From assembly GCA_902603055.1 (NCBI GenBank), contig CACKTD010000003.1, positions 1 through 64,000 on the forward strand: a stretch of DNA of 64,000 nucleotides, written 5' to 3'. Shown here piece by piece: positions 35,666-44,864 of this stretch; position 1 is the first letter of the stretch, and each line of letters begins with the position of its first letter. This stretch comes from Coxiellaceae bacterium (lineage in GTDB: Bacteria > Pseudomonadota > Gammaproteobacteria > Comchoanobacterales > Comchoanobacteraceae). The notes under the pieces were generated by a model. That model worked only from the letters and a program-made list of their open reading frames with translations. It was not told where the DNA came from and searched no databases. The translations under genes and the position numbers were made by a program.

Positions 35666-36627
35666 GTGAAAAGCAAATGACTGGAGCTAGATCACATCAG
35701 TCTGTAATGTCAAAAGAGGTTTTAAATGCTCTTAACATTAAAGCAGATGGGTTCTATGTTGATGCAACATTTGGAAGGGGTGGTTACAGTAAAATGATTT
35801 TGTCTGCAATTGGAGAAAGTGGAAAGTTGATTGCAGTTGATAAAGATTATGAAGCCATACAGTATGCAAAAGAACATTTTAATGATAAGGGATTTGATAT
35901 TCATCATTGCTCATATAAATTCGTTAAGGATCTTTTGGAGAAGCGCTATAAATCTAAGAAAATAGATGGAATTGTTTTTGATTTTGGTGTTTCTTCACCA
36001 CAATTAGATAGTGCAGAAAGAGGGTTTAGTTTTATGAAGGATGGTCCGCTGGATATGCGAATGGATACATCTCAAGGATTATCGGCAGCTGATTGGTTGG
36101 AGGCGGCGAAAGAGAAAGAAATAGCAGAGGTACTATTTAGGTACGGCAATGAAAGGTATAGCAGAAAGATTGCGCGTGCTATAGTCGATCGTCGCTCCAA
36201 CCAACAACCTGTAAAAACAACTAAAGATTTAGCGGAACTTATTGTTTCTACAATTCCATCGTATCAAAAAGGAAGTCATCCAGCAACAAAAACATTTCAA
36301 GCAATTCGCATACATGTGAATGATGAAATTGAGGACCTGGAGGCTGTTCTGAAGTTGTTGCCAGATATTGTAGCAGTTGGAGGGCGAGTCGTATTTGTGA
36401 CTTTCCATTCGTTAGAGCATCGATTGGTTAAGGATTTTATACAAAAAGTGACCTCGGGGAACGAGATCTATTCAATTTTATCGAGTGTAATAAACCAACG
36501 TAAAAAACCCTCTTTTAAGCGTATTGGTAAAGCGATTAAAGTCTCGAATGATGAGGTTTTAAATAATCGCAGATCTAGAAGTGCTTGGATGCGGGTTGTG
36601 GAGAAAGTACCATGCAATACAGTTTAA
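35662..36627 (+). CDS. rsmH: 16S rRNA (cytosine1402-N4)-methyltransferase
   Basis: RsmH (MraW) methylates C1402 of 16S rRNA in the ribosomal P site. Motifs include HQSVMSKEVLNAL, the SAM site DATFGRGGYSKMIL, FDFGVSSPQLDSAERGFSF, GPLDMRMD and FVTFHSLEHRLVKDF. The length of 321 residues is normal. It overlaps ftsL by 16 bases. Confidence 0.97.
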   Translation: MSEKQMTGARSHQSVMSKEVLNALNIKADGFYVDATFGRGGYSKMILSAIGESGKLIAVDKDYEAIQYAKEHFNDKGFDIHHCSYKFVKDLLEKRYKSKKIDGIVFDFGVSSPQLDSAERGFSFMKDGPLDMRMDTSQGLSAADWLEAAKEKEIAEVLFRYGNERYSRKIARAIVDRRSNQQPVKTTKDLAELIVSTIPSYQKGSHPATKTFQAIRIHVNDEIEDLEAVLKLLPDIVAVGGRVVFVTFHSLEHRLVKDFIQKVTSGNEIYSILSSVINQRKKPSFKRIGKAIKVSNDEVLNNRRSRSAWMRVVEKVPCNTV

Positions 36628-36941
36628 TGAATCAATCAAAACCATCTTCTTTTAAGGGGTTGTTTAGTATTCCAGTGTTGATTGTAATATCGATGTTTTT
36701 TGTCTATTTATTACATCAGTTTTTAGAGGAAATGATGTATAAGTATCAATTAAATAACCAATATGAAGAATTAGTTATGGAGCGTAAAAGCTTAGATAAG
36801 CAGATTAGTGTCCTAGATTCGCAGCGTTCTCGTTTGAGTGATCCAAGTGCATTCAATAGTCGTATCGATAAAAATCTTTATTACACCGATTCTCGTGATC
36901 GATTGATGATAAATAAATTACATGACTGGCATTTCCCATGA
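36612..36941 (+). CDS. ftsL: Cell division protein FtsL
   Basis: A bitopic division protein of 109 residues that joins FtsB and FtsQ at the septum. A short cytoplasmic tail precedes one membrane span (about 17-37) and a periplasmic coiled coil (NQYEELVMERKSLDKQISVLDSQR). Sequence is poorly conserved as usual for FtsL; the topology and the place between rsmH and ftsI support the call. I chose ATG 36612; a start 27 bases further up would add unrelated residues. Confidence 0.88.
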   Translation: MQYSLMNQSKPSSFKGLFSIPVLIVISMFFVYLLHQFLEEMMYKYQLNNQYEELVMERKSLDKQISVLDSQRSRLSDPSAFNSRIDKNLYYTDSRDRLMINKLHDWHFP

Positions 36942-38560
36942 TCTTATCCTGGCGATATTGGTCTATTGCCATATTTAACATTCTATTAGTTTTTATTTTA
37001 GCCCATGGCATTATAAACGTTTCCTTGTTCCCCTCAGAAGATATTGTATCAATTTCAAAAGAATTGTATAAATCTAAAGAGGTTGCTGCTGCAAGTAGAG
37101 GGCGAATATTGGATCGAAATGGTAGAGTATTAGCAGGTCCTATGACAATGTATGATGTGTGGATAGATCCTCTTAAGTTTCAAATTAACGAGACCGATTT
37201 ATCGGTTTTGTCTCAAATTTTAGACGTGGATGAAACAATTCTATCAATGAAGATTTTACAAAAAAATCGACGTTTTCAATATTTAGCACGTAATTTACCG
37301 CATCATATTATCAAAAAAATCAAGCAGCTCAATAATTCAACAATACATTTTTACGAATCAGAACAACGTTTTTATCCTTACAGTGAGGCTACTGCAAATA
37401 TTATTGGCATTGTTAATGCTGATGGGAAGGGTGTAGATGGTGTCGAGCTCGTTTATAACAAGCTATTAAAAGGTCATCCTGGGTATGCCATGGTCCAAAA
37501 AGATCGATTAGGTCGAACAGTGCAAAGACAGGAAGGCGTTAAGCCAATTAATGGCCAAGATGTTAAGTTGTCAATTGATGGACGATTACAGTTACAAGCA
37601 TATCAATCGCTTAAAAAATATGCTGAGTTATCGAAAGCAGAATCTGCCTCCGTAGTTGTGATTGAGGTCAGTACAGGTAAAGTTCGAGCAATGGCTAATT
37701 ATCCGTCCTTTAATAGCAATAAGCGGCCATTTACTAACCTGGAATATTTAAAAAATAGATCCATCACTGATCTATTTGAACCAGGTAGTACCATGAAGCC
37801 TTTAATTATGGCTCATTTACTGCAAATGAATCATTGGGATGTGGACGAAAAAGTTGATGCATCATCTGGTGGGGTGAAAATTCAGGATCATGAGGTCAAA
37901 GATGTTCATGTGAACAAAAAACCATTGACAATGCTTGAGGTATTACAAAAATCAAGTAACGTTGCTTTATCAAAAATGGTTACTAGAAAGCCTAGTTTTG
38001 ATTTGTACGCAGGAATAAAAAATTATGGATTTTGTCAAAAAACATTACTAGACTTGCCAGGAGAAGTTCAAGGTATTTGTCCTGAAAAATCTAATAGCCT
38101 TTTAGATCTAGCTGCGTTATCATTTGGGTATGGGTTATCAGTAAACACGTTACAGCTTGCGCAATCTTATTTATTGCTTGCAAATGGTGGATTTAAACAG
38201 GATGTAACGCTTGAAGAGGCTGCATCAATTCCGAGAGGAGAGCGTGTTTTTGATGAATCAGTTGTGAAACAGATTACCAGTATGTTAAAAGCTGTAGTAG
38301 AAAAGCAAGGTACTGGTAAGTTAGCAGCTTTGAAAGGTATAGATGTGGCAGGAAAAACCGGAACAACTCAAATGCTAAATGGTAAGTATTATGATACTTC
38401 CCAGCACATTGCATCCTTTGTTGGAATGGTGCCTTCTGAGCATCCAAGTCTAGTTGTTGCTGTTGTTGTAAGGCAGCCCAGCCATAAGTATCGTTATGGT
38501 GGTCTGATTGCAGCTCCGGCATTTGCAGATATAGTTTCAGCTGCATTGGGATATCAGTAG
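36938..38560 (+). CDS. ftsI: Septal peptidoglycan transpeptidase FtsI (PBP3)
   Basis: FtsI crosslinks septal peptidoglycan together with FtsW. After an N-terminal membrane anchor and a dimerisation domain (SRGRILDRNGRVLA, near residue 53), the transpeptidase shows the nucleophile Ser284 in S-T-M-K, the SSN motif at 339-341 and KTG at 473-475. The 540 residues are within the normal range. It overlaps ftsL by ATGA. Confidence 0.97.
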   Translation: MILSWRYWSIAIFNILLVFILAHGIINVSLFPSEDIVSISKELYKSKEVAAASRGRILDRNGRVLAGPMTMYDVWIDPLKFQINETDLSVLSQILDVDETILSMKILQKNRRFQYLARNLPHHIIKKIKQLNNSTIHFYESEQRFYPYSEATANIIGIVNADGKGVDGVELVYNKLLKGHPGYAMVQKDRLGRTVQRQEGVKPINGQDVKLSIDGRLQLQAYQSLKKYAELSKAESASVVVIEVSTGKVRAMANYPSFNSNKRPFTNLEYLKNRSITDLFEPGSTMKPLIMAHLLQMNHWDVDEKVDASSGGVKIQDHEVKDVHVNKKPLTMLEVLQKSSNVALSKMVTRKPSFDLYAGIKNYGFCQKTLLDLPGEVQGICPEKSNSLLDLAALSFGYGLSVNTLQLAQSYLLLANGGFKQDVTLEEAASIPRGERVFDESVVKQITSMLKAVVEKQGTGKLAALKGIDVAGKTGTTQMLNGKYYDTSQHIASFVGMVPSEHPSLVVAVVVRQPSHKYRYGGLIAAPAFADIVSAALGYQ

Positions 38561-38571
38561 GTAGTCATTTT

Positions 38572-40140
38572 ATGGAAGTTAAGTATATTTTAAATCAGTA
38601 TCCATATCACATTATGTTATCAGACCTTCTAAGGTCATTAGTCGAGTGTGATTTATCACATGATGTTGCGATTGTAGGTGTAACTGCAGATTCTCGATTG
38701 ATCAAGCCAGGTTATTTGTTTATTGCTTATCCTGGTAATCAATGTGATGGCCGAGATTATATTGATAGTGCTGTGAAAGCAGGTGCTAGTGCCATTCTAA
38801 TGGAATCTCCAACAGGTAAGGATGGATCTCAACTGAGAACCTTTTTAGTAGGAGCCACTGAAAAAAGAACTGTTCCAATTATATATGTATTAAATCTACA
38901 AAATCTTTATGGGGTTTTTGTTTCAAGATTTTATAAGGATCCTTCAAGGCAACTGACCGTAGTGGGTGTTACTGGTACAAATGGAAAAAGTTCAGTAACT
39001 TATTTATACCAATGTGCTCTAAATAGCTTAGGAATTAAAACTGGGTCAATTGGTACGCTTGGGCTAGGTATTGCTGGTAAAACAGAGTTTAATGATTATA
39101 CAACGCCAGATGCTGGTATGCTTCATCAGCAACTTGCAAAAATGCGAGATAGTCATGTTGAACAAGTGATGATGGAAGTTTCTTCGCATGGATTAGATCA
39201 ATGTCGTGTGAATGGTTGTATTTTTGATACAGCTATTTTAACTAATGTATCCCGCGACCACCTCGATTACCATGTAACACATGAAGATTATCTTGATTCA
39301 AAAGCAAAATTGTTTGCAAAACCTTTTTTACGTAATATCGTTGTCAACATTGATGACCAGTTTGGTAAAGAGTTATTCATTCGCTATAGTTCAGAGCGAA
39401 ATGTTATTGGCTACAGTTTGGATAAAAAATATCTGGATCATCGAAGCGTTGTGGTTGGCCATCAACTTAAAACCTCTTTGGATGGATCTACCTTTGAGAT
39501 TCGCTCACCTTGGGGCACAGGGTCGATTGAAACACAGTTAATAGGCCGTTTTAATGTGTATAATCTTTTAGCAACATTTGCATCCATGTGCTTACATGAA
39601 GTCTATTATGAAGATGCATTGGATGCACTTTCTTTAGTGAAAAATATTCCGGGTAGAATGGAGCGCTACGGTGGAACTGAACACACCCCACTTGTATTCG
39701 TGGACTATGCACATACTTCTGATGCATTGGTGAAGGTTATGTCCTCCATTAAGCAACATTGTACAGAAAGTGATTTAGTCGTAGTATTTGGGTGTGGTGG
39801 CGATCGTGATCGTGGCAAACGAATGTTGATGGGCCAGGCAGTTACCAAGTATGCTGATCATATCATCATTACGGATGATAACCCACGTTTTGAAAACCCT
39901 GACCGGATTGTTGAAGATATAGTGAGTGGGATTGAGAATCAGGATGATATCGAGATTGAACATGATCGGGCCATTGCCATTGCTAAAGCATTCAAAATTG
40001 CAACACCAAAAGATGTCATTTTAATAGCAGGTAAAGGGCATGAGTCATTTCAAGATGTTGCTGGTCAAAAGTACCCTTTTTCAGATGCTGACCAGGTACA
40101 GATGATGTTGAAAGCTAATGAAATTTCAGAGGCAATTTAA
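38572..40140 (+). CDS. murE: UDP-MurNAc-L-Ala-D-Glu:meso-diaminopimelate ligase
   Basis: MurE adds the third stem residue to the cytoplasmic precursor. The P-loop is GVTGTNGKSSVTYLYQ, followed by TTPDAG, ILTNVSRDHLDYH with the conserved His, and GRFNVYNLLATF. The motif DDNPRFENP near the C-terminus is the DNPR signature selecting meso-diaminopimelate, typical of Gram-negative cell walls. It has 522 residues. In most relatives murF follows directly; here mraY starts 15 bases on. Confidence 0.97.
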   Translation: MEVKYILNQYPYHIMLSDLLRSLVECDLSHDVAIVGVTADSRLIKPGYLFIAYPGNQCDGRDYIDSAVKAGASAILMESPTGKDGSQLRTFLVGATEKRTVPIIYVLNLQNLYGVFVSRFYKDPSRQLTVVGVTGTNGKSSVTYLYQCALNSLGIKTGSIGTLGLGIAGKTEFNDYTTPDAGMLHQQLAKMRDSHVEQVMMEVSSHGLDQCRVNGCIFDTAILTNVSRDHLDYHVTHEDYLDSKAKLFAKPFLRNIVVNIDDQFGKELFIRYSSERNVIGYSLDKKYLDHRSVVVGHQLKTSLDGSTFEIRSPWGTGSIETQLIGRFNVYNLLATFASMCLHEVYYEDALDALSLVKNIPGRMERYGGTEHTPLVFVDYAHTSDALVKVMSSIKQHCTESDLVVVFGCGGDRDRGKRMLMGQAVTKYADHIIITDDNPRFENPDRIVEDIVSGIENQDDIEIEHDRAIAIAKAFKIATPKDVILIAGKGHESFQDVAGQKYPFSDADQVQMMLKANEISEAI

Positions 40141-40155
40141 GTTGGAGCAAGCATA

Positions 40156-41682
40156 ATGTCTTTATTACTTATAATAGTTATATCATTGTTATCTTTTTAT
40201 GCAGTTGGTTTAGCTGTAGTAGCTGCGTGTGGATTATACATCCCAATAAAAAAAAATAGACTTTCCTCTAAAAAGCTGACTTTTTTAAATGTTTTAAAAG
40301 ATAACAAAGCATCATTGATATTTTTGTTAGTATTAACCTGTTTGGTATTATTATTTTCTGGGGTATTGAAAACGAAGGGTTTTTTAGATTCTAGTTTTGC
40401 CTTAATGCTTGCAGGCACAATCAGTTTTACAATCATTGCCCTCATTTGGTTATTTTGGGCAGCTTATGTGGTTTTTATATTTGTTGCTTTTAACGTTTTA
40501 GTTGCTTATGTTGTTCAAAAACTATTAGGTAATTTACAAAAGGGTATGAAATTAAAAACATTTCTCTCTGAAAATAAAATTTTCATTCTTGGCTTAATGG
40601 TCGTTTCCATGTTAGCTCTTTATTGTACACCAGCTTTTTGGGGTCGTTTGATTCAAGTTTTTATTAACGGTCAGTTTTATGCATTATTGGCAAATTCACC
40701 AATGGTATTTGGATTAATAATTTTGATGGTATTATCGACATTGTCCATCAGTGTTCAGATACCCGTTTTAGAATATTTGGGTCTTAGGCAAGTGGTTCGC
40801 ACTGATGGTCCCAAAAGACATTTAGAAACTAAGAAAGGAACACTGACATGTGGTGGTTTGGTATTTATAATTCCAGTCTTAATAGTCTTTTCTATGTATT
40901 TTTTCTGTTATGAATACATAACTATTTCATGGTTAATTGGGTTATTTTTAGGTTTTATGTTAATTGGTTATTTGGATGATCAGCAAAAGCTCAATGATGG
41001 TAAAGGCTTCAAAATCCAATTTAAATTCATGCTTCAATTAATAGTTGCTTTATTATTCTCATTCATGATTCCAACTGAATATACAACTTCATTTTTTGGC
41101 ACTCTTCATTACCTTGGCTATTTTTATCCCTTTCTTGCAGCGTTGGTAATTGTCAGTTGTGTGAATGCTGTGAACTTAACGGATGGCTTGGATGGTCTAG
41201 CTGCTTTCCCACTAGCAATTATATTTATGTTTCTTGCATTTTTTACAGTGAGTACGAAAGCATTTAGTTCAAGTGATTTATTTGTGTATTTCGATGCAGA
41301 CTTACAAGTCACGTTCCTTTCGATGTTAATGGCTGCTTTTATGTTGAGCTTTTTAAGATTTAATTATCATCCTGCTAAGTTATTTCTTGGTGATTGTGGA
41401 TCTTTGGCTTTTGGTGCAGTTTTAGCGGGGATTTGTCTGATATTAAAGTTAGAGTGGTTTTTGATAATCTTTGGGGCATTGTTTGTGATTGAGACTTTGA
41501 GTGTTGCAATCCAGATTTTATATTTTAAATACACTGGAAAACGTTTCTTTAAAATGGCTCCTTTACATCATCATTATGAGCTATCTGGATTAAAAGAAAG
41601 ACAGATTGTGATTCGTCTTTGGACCTTCTCGACTATCATGTCAATAATAGGGTTTGCATGGTCATTTGCGGTACTAATCTAA
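40156..41682 (+). CDS. mraY: MraY with an N-terminal membrane extension
   Basis: MraY transfers phospho-MurNAc-pentapeptide to undecaprenyl phosphate, forming lipid I. Residues from about 155 onward fit MraY: VVRTDGPKRHLETKKGTLTCGG (usually GTPTMGG), LDDQQKL at 273-279, NAVNLTDGLDGLA near 337, LGDCGS at 411-416 and MAPLHHHYELSG near 467. The family usually has about 360 residues; this has 508. The extra 150 residues at the N-terminus contain about four to five hydrophobic segments and a basic loop and match nothing I recognise. They occupy the place where murF normally lies but have no Mur ligase motif. Confidence 0.92.
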   Translation: MSLLLIIVISLLSFYAVGLAVVAACGLYIPIKKNRLSSKKLTFLNVLKDNKASLIFLLVLTCLVLLFSGVLKTKGFLDSSFALMLAGTISFTIIALIWLFWAAYVVFIFVAFNVLVAYVVQKLLGNLQKGMKLKTFLSENKIFILGLMVVSMLALYCTPAFWGRLIQVFINGQFYALLANSPMVFGLIILMVLSTLSISVQIPVLEYLGLRQVVRTDGPKRHLETKKGTLTCGGLVFIIPVLIVFSMYFFCYEYITISWLIGLFLGFMLIGYLDDQQKLNDGKGFKIQFKFMLQLIVALLFSFMIPTEYTTSFFGTLHYLGYFYPFLAALVIVSCVNAVNLTDGLDGLAAFPLAIIFMFLAFFTVSTKAFSSSDLFVYFDADLQVTFLSMLMAAFMLSFLRFNYHPAKLFLGDCGSLAFGAVLAGICLILKLEWFLIIFGALFVIETLSVAIQILYFKYTGKRFFKMAPLHHHYELSGLKERQIVIRLWTFSTIMSIIGFAWSFAVLI

Positions 41683-42752
41683 TATTAGGTGATGGGTTAA
41701 CATCAAAAGCCTTGGTTGCATTTCTTAGTAAACACTCGTCGAATAATTCAATTTTAAAAAATATTGATGATTTCGAGGATACTGACTTTAGTGCATTTGA
41801 TTTAATTGTCACTTCACCAGGTATTCCTGCACATCATCCAGTTTTTAATGCAATAGAAAAAGTAGGCTGTAACTATTACTCTGATATTGATATTTTTTTA
41901 AAGTTTAATCAAACACCAACCATTGCAGTAACTGGAACTAACGGAAAAACTTCAGTTTCAACAATGTTAAAGTATGCATTAGAAGCTAGCGGGTATAAGA
42001 CTAGAATGGGCGGCAACCAAGCTATATCTGCTTTATCTCTTTTAGAGATTGATGATGTAGATTATACCATCCTTGAACTATCTAGTTTTCAGATTTGTCA
42101 CTCCGCTAGTCTCTCGGTTGATTTGGGTGTAGTGACAAATATTGAACCAGACCATTTGGATTGGCATCAATCGTTTAATCATTATAAAGCATCAAAAGAA
42201 AAGCTATTGGCATGTTCTAAAAGCAGCATTTTCGATGCATCGCTTGATAATGTGTCACTTGTTCAATCTATTTGTGACAAGTTGAACATCACTCTATCGC
42301 CTAAGATACTCCATGAGTTAAGTGAATTTACCCTAGCTCACCGTCAAGAGGTCTTTCATTTGAATAACATTACATTTATCAATGATTCAAAGGCAACCAA
42401 TATTGCTGCGGTGCAAGCATTCCTTTCAAAAAATCAATCACCCGGACAAACTCATTTGATTTTAGGTGGTTCGCTAAAAGGTGATATCAAGTTCTCACCA
42501 TTAAATACATTTTCAGATCAGGTCACTTTTTATGCATACGGACAAACTAAATCGATCATCTGTTCACAGCTGGATGTTTCATTTAGTGATCAAGCATTAG
42601 CGTCAGTACTTGATAGGGTGTTTTCTATAGCTAAAAAAGGTGATACTGTCGTATTGTCACCAGGTTGTGCGAGCTTTGATCAATTTAAAAATTACCAGGA
42701 AAGAGGAGATTTCTTTAAACACTATGTCCGACAGTTCTACAAAACAACTTGA
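41658..42752 (+). CDS. murD: UDP-MurNAc-L-alanine:D-glutamate ligase, short form
   Basis: MurD adds D-Glu to UDP-MurNAc-Ala. Present are the P-loop VTGTNGKTSVSTML, ELSSFQ, NIEPDHLDWH with the catalytic His, YKASKEKLL with the carbamylated Lys, FINDSKATN, LGGSLKGDIKFSPL and SPGCASFDQFKNYQERG. The length of about 364 residues is some 70 shorter than E. coli MurD. The missing part lies mainly in the late central domain, including the usual GxHNxxN motif. ATG 41658 lies 25 bases inside the end of mraY; an earlier in-frame start (41619) would only add residues overlapping mraY. Confidence 0.88.
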   Translation: MVICGTNLILGDGLTSKALVAFLSKHSSNNSILKNIDDFEDTDFSAFDLIVTSPGIPAHHPVFNAIEKVGCNYYSDIDIFLKFNQTPTIAVTGTNGKTSVSTMLKYALEASGYKTRMGGNQAISALSLLEIDDVDYTILELSSFQICHSASLSVDLGVVTNIEPDHLDWHQSFNHYKASKEKLLACSKSSIFDASLDNVSLVQSICDKLNITLSPKILHELSEFTLAHRQEVFHLNNITFINDSKATNIAAVQAFLSKNQSPGQTHLILGGSLKGDIKFSPLNTFSDQVTFYAYGQTKSIICSQLDVSFSDQALASVLDRVFSIAKKGDTVVLSPGCASFDQFKNYQERGDFFKHYVRQFYKTT

Positions 42753-43833
42753 TGTTGTCTTAATAATAACAGTGGCCTGTTTGGTACTCATTGGTATCGG
42801 TATGGTTGCATCTGCATCCATGCCTATTGCAATGGAACACTTTAAAGATCCATATATTTTTTTGATCAGACATATCACTAACGTGTCAATTAGTATTGGA
42901 TTATTAGCTGTTTGTTATTTTCTCCCCACTAATTGGTGGCAGGAACGTGCAAGTCTTATTTTACTAATCACTATGATTTTATCATTTATGGTTTTAATCA
43001 TAGGAGTAAAGTTAAATGGAAGTCGTAGGTGGTTTTCGATATTAGGCAATTCGATTCAAGTTTCAGAAATAGCAAAGTTGGCAGTGGTAATTTACGCAAG
43101 CGATTTTTTATCACGTAAGTTTAGTCAGATGCATTTGGTTTTCACAGCCATACCAATGGTTGCTGTGATTGGTATATTGACGGCACTTCTTTTATTTGAA
43201 CCAGACTTTGGATCTGCTTTTGTAATAATTTTTGTTATGCTGTCACTTATATTTGTTGCGCAGGGTTCTTTAACTACTTTGCTTGCGTTTGTATTAACTG
43301 GCTTAGTTGGTGCCATTGGCTTTGTAATTTATTCTCCATACCGATATGCGCGATTGATTGGTTACTTAGATCCCTGGTCACATCGATTTGATGAAGGTTA
43401 TCAGTTAACACAATCTATTATTGCTTATACTCGTGGTGGCTTATGGGGTAGGGGTTATGGAAGTAGTATGGCTAAACTATTTTATTTGCCAGAATCCCAC
43501 ACTGATTTCCTTTTTGCAATTTTAGCAGAGGAGTGGGGTGTGATCGGTGTACTTTTTGTACTTTTTTTATTTTCATTGATCATTATCCGATGCATGATGG
43601 CATCCTATAGACGATTTAAAGTGAATGATTTTTTCGAAGCTTTTATTATTTTTGGATGGTCTCAGTGGGTATTTATCCAAGTGATTATTAACATTGGTGC
43701 AACTATTGGTTTATTGCCAACGAAAGGTCTTACATTGCCATTCTTTAGTTATGGTGGTACAAGTATGGTTGTGCATGCGATGATATTAGGGATTATATTA
43801 AAGATCATGCGTAATCCAGTGAGGGCTATGTAA
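42724..43833 (+). CDS. ftsW: Septal peptidoglycan glycosyltransferase FtsW
   Basis: A SEDS-family polymerase that acts with FtsI at the division site. The 369 residues form ten spans. Family motifs are GSRRWFSILGNSIQVSEIAKL, DPWSHRFDEGYQLTQS, GRGYGSSMAKLFYLPESHTDFLFAILAEEWG and LPFFSYGGTSMV. ATG 42724 fits the family N-terminus and overlaps murD by 29 bases; a GAGGAG lies about 15 bases before it, which is rather far. Confidence 0.95.
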   Translation: MSDSSTKQLDVVLIITVACLVLIGIGMVASASMPIAMEHFKDPYIFLIRHITNVSISIGLLAVCYFLPTNWWQERASLILLITMILSFMVLIIGVKLNGSRRWFSILGNSIQVSEIAKLAVVIYASDFLSRKFSQMHLVFTAIPMVAVIGILTALLLFEPDFGSAFVIIFVMLSLIFVAQGSLTTLLAFVLTGLVGAIGFVIYSPYRYARLIGYLDPWSHRFDEGYQLTQSIIAYTRGGLWGRGYGSSMAKLFYLPESHTDFLFAILAEEWGVIGVLFVLFLFSLIIIRCMMASYRRFKVNDFFEAFIIFGWSQWVFIQVIINIGATIGLLPTKGLTLPFFSYGGTSMVVHAMILGIILKIMRNPVRAM

Positions 43834-44864
43834 TGAATCAAAATATATGGGTCGCTGCAGGCGGAACAGGTGGACATGTGTATCCAGCATTGCGTATTGT
43901 ACAAGCACTGCAAGGTGCAGGCATCAATGTGCTTTGGATTGGGCGTCCCAATAGTTTTGAATCCAGGGTTTGTGCTACCCATCATTTAAAAATGATTCCT
44001 TTAAAAATGAGGGGCTTTCGAGGTGTTCGTAATAAACTATTAACCCTTGTACACTTAATTGGAGCAACGGTTAAAATTATTTATCAGGCACTTCTAAAAA
44101 GGCCAAAAGCTGTTTTAGTCATGGGTGGATATATTTCAGTACCTGTGGGGATTGCCTGTCGAATTCTGAATATACCACTTTTTTTACACGAGCAAAATTC
44201 AATCTTAGGGAGTGCTAATAAACTACTGTATCGTTGGGCTCAAGCTGGTTTTTGTGCCTATCCACAACTAATGGAAAAGTATCCTAAATTTTATTGTACA
44301 GGCAACCCAGTACGTACTATGAAACGAACTTCTTCCAAACGTAAAATCAAGAAAAACGTTTTGGTACTAGGTGGTAGTCAAGGAGCACAACAAATAAATG
44401 ATGTTATGCTTTCTATTTATCAAGAACCAGATGCAAGTGCATGGTCATTTTGGCATGTTTCAGGTGATAAAGATTTTAATCGATTACAAAGTGCACTTAC
44501 TAAAAATAATGCAATGATTCATTCCTTAGTGCCATTTTGTGATGATATTGAAAAAGCATATAATTGGTGTGATCTTGTGATATCTCGAGCTGGAGCAATG
44601 ACACTCGCTGAGCTTGCTTACTTTGGTCGACCTGCCTTGTTATTCCCATACCCATACGCAACCGATAATCATCAGTTCTTCAATGGAGAATACTTCGTTA
44701 ATCAGGGTGCTGCTATATTTGCATCTGAAGAACCAAGAAAACTACTAGACACAATGAAAGAAGTAGTAGGGGAGAAATATCAACAGATGGTAGATGTTAT
44801 GTCCGCTCAATACCAAAAAGACTCAAGTCAAGCTATTATTAAAGTTATTCGTCAATACATTTAG
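43833..44864 (+). CDS. murG: MurG, lipid II-forming GlcNAc transferase
   Basis: MurG adds GlcNAc to lipid I at the inner face of the membrane. The N-terminal AAGGTGGHVYPAL loop, GYISVPVGIACRI and HEQNSILGSANKLL are followed by the donor-binding region VLGGSQGAQQIND and SRAGAMTLAELAYFGRPALLFPYPYATDNHQ. The length of 343 residues is normal. Its ATG overlaps the ftsW stop. The cluster ends here: murC, ddl, ftsQ, ftsA and ftsZ do not follow, and the next gene is convergent and overlaps by 20 bases. Confidence 0.97.
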   Translation: MNQNIWVAAGGTGGHVYPALRIVQALQGAGINVLWIGRPNSFESRVCATHHLKMIPLKMRGFRGVRNKLLTLVHLIGATVKIIYQALLKRPKAVLVMGGYISVPVGIACRILNIPLFLHEQNSILGSANKLLYRWAQAGFCAYPQLMEKYPKFYCTGNPVRTMKRTSSKRKIKKNVLVLGGSQGAQQINDVMLSIYQEPDASAWSFWHVSGDKDFNRLQSALTKNNAMIHSLVPFCDDIEKAYNWCDLVISRAGAMTLAELAYFGRPALLFPYPYATDNHQFFNGEYFVNQGAAIFASEEPRKLLDTMKEVVGEKYQQMVDVMSAQYQKDSSQAIIKVIRQYI

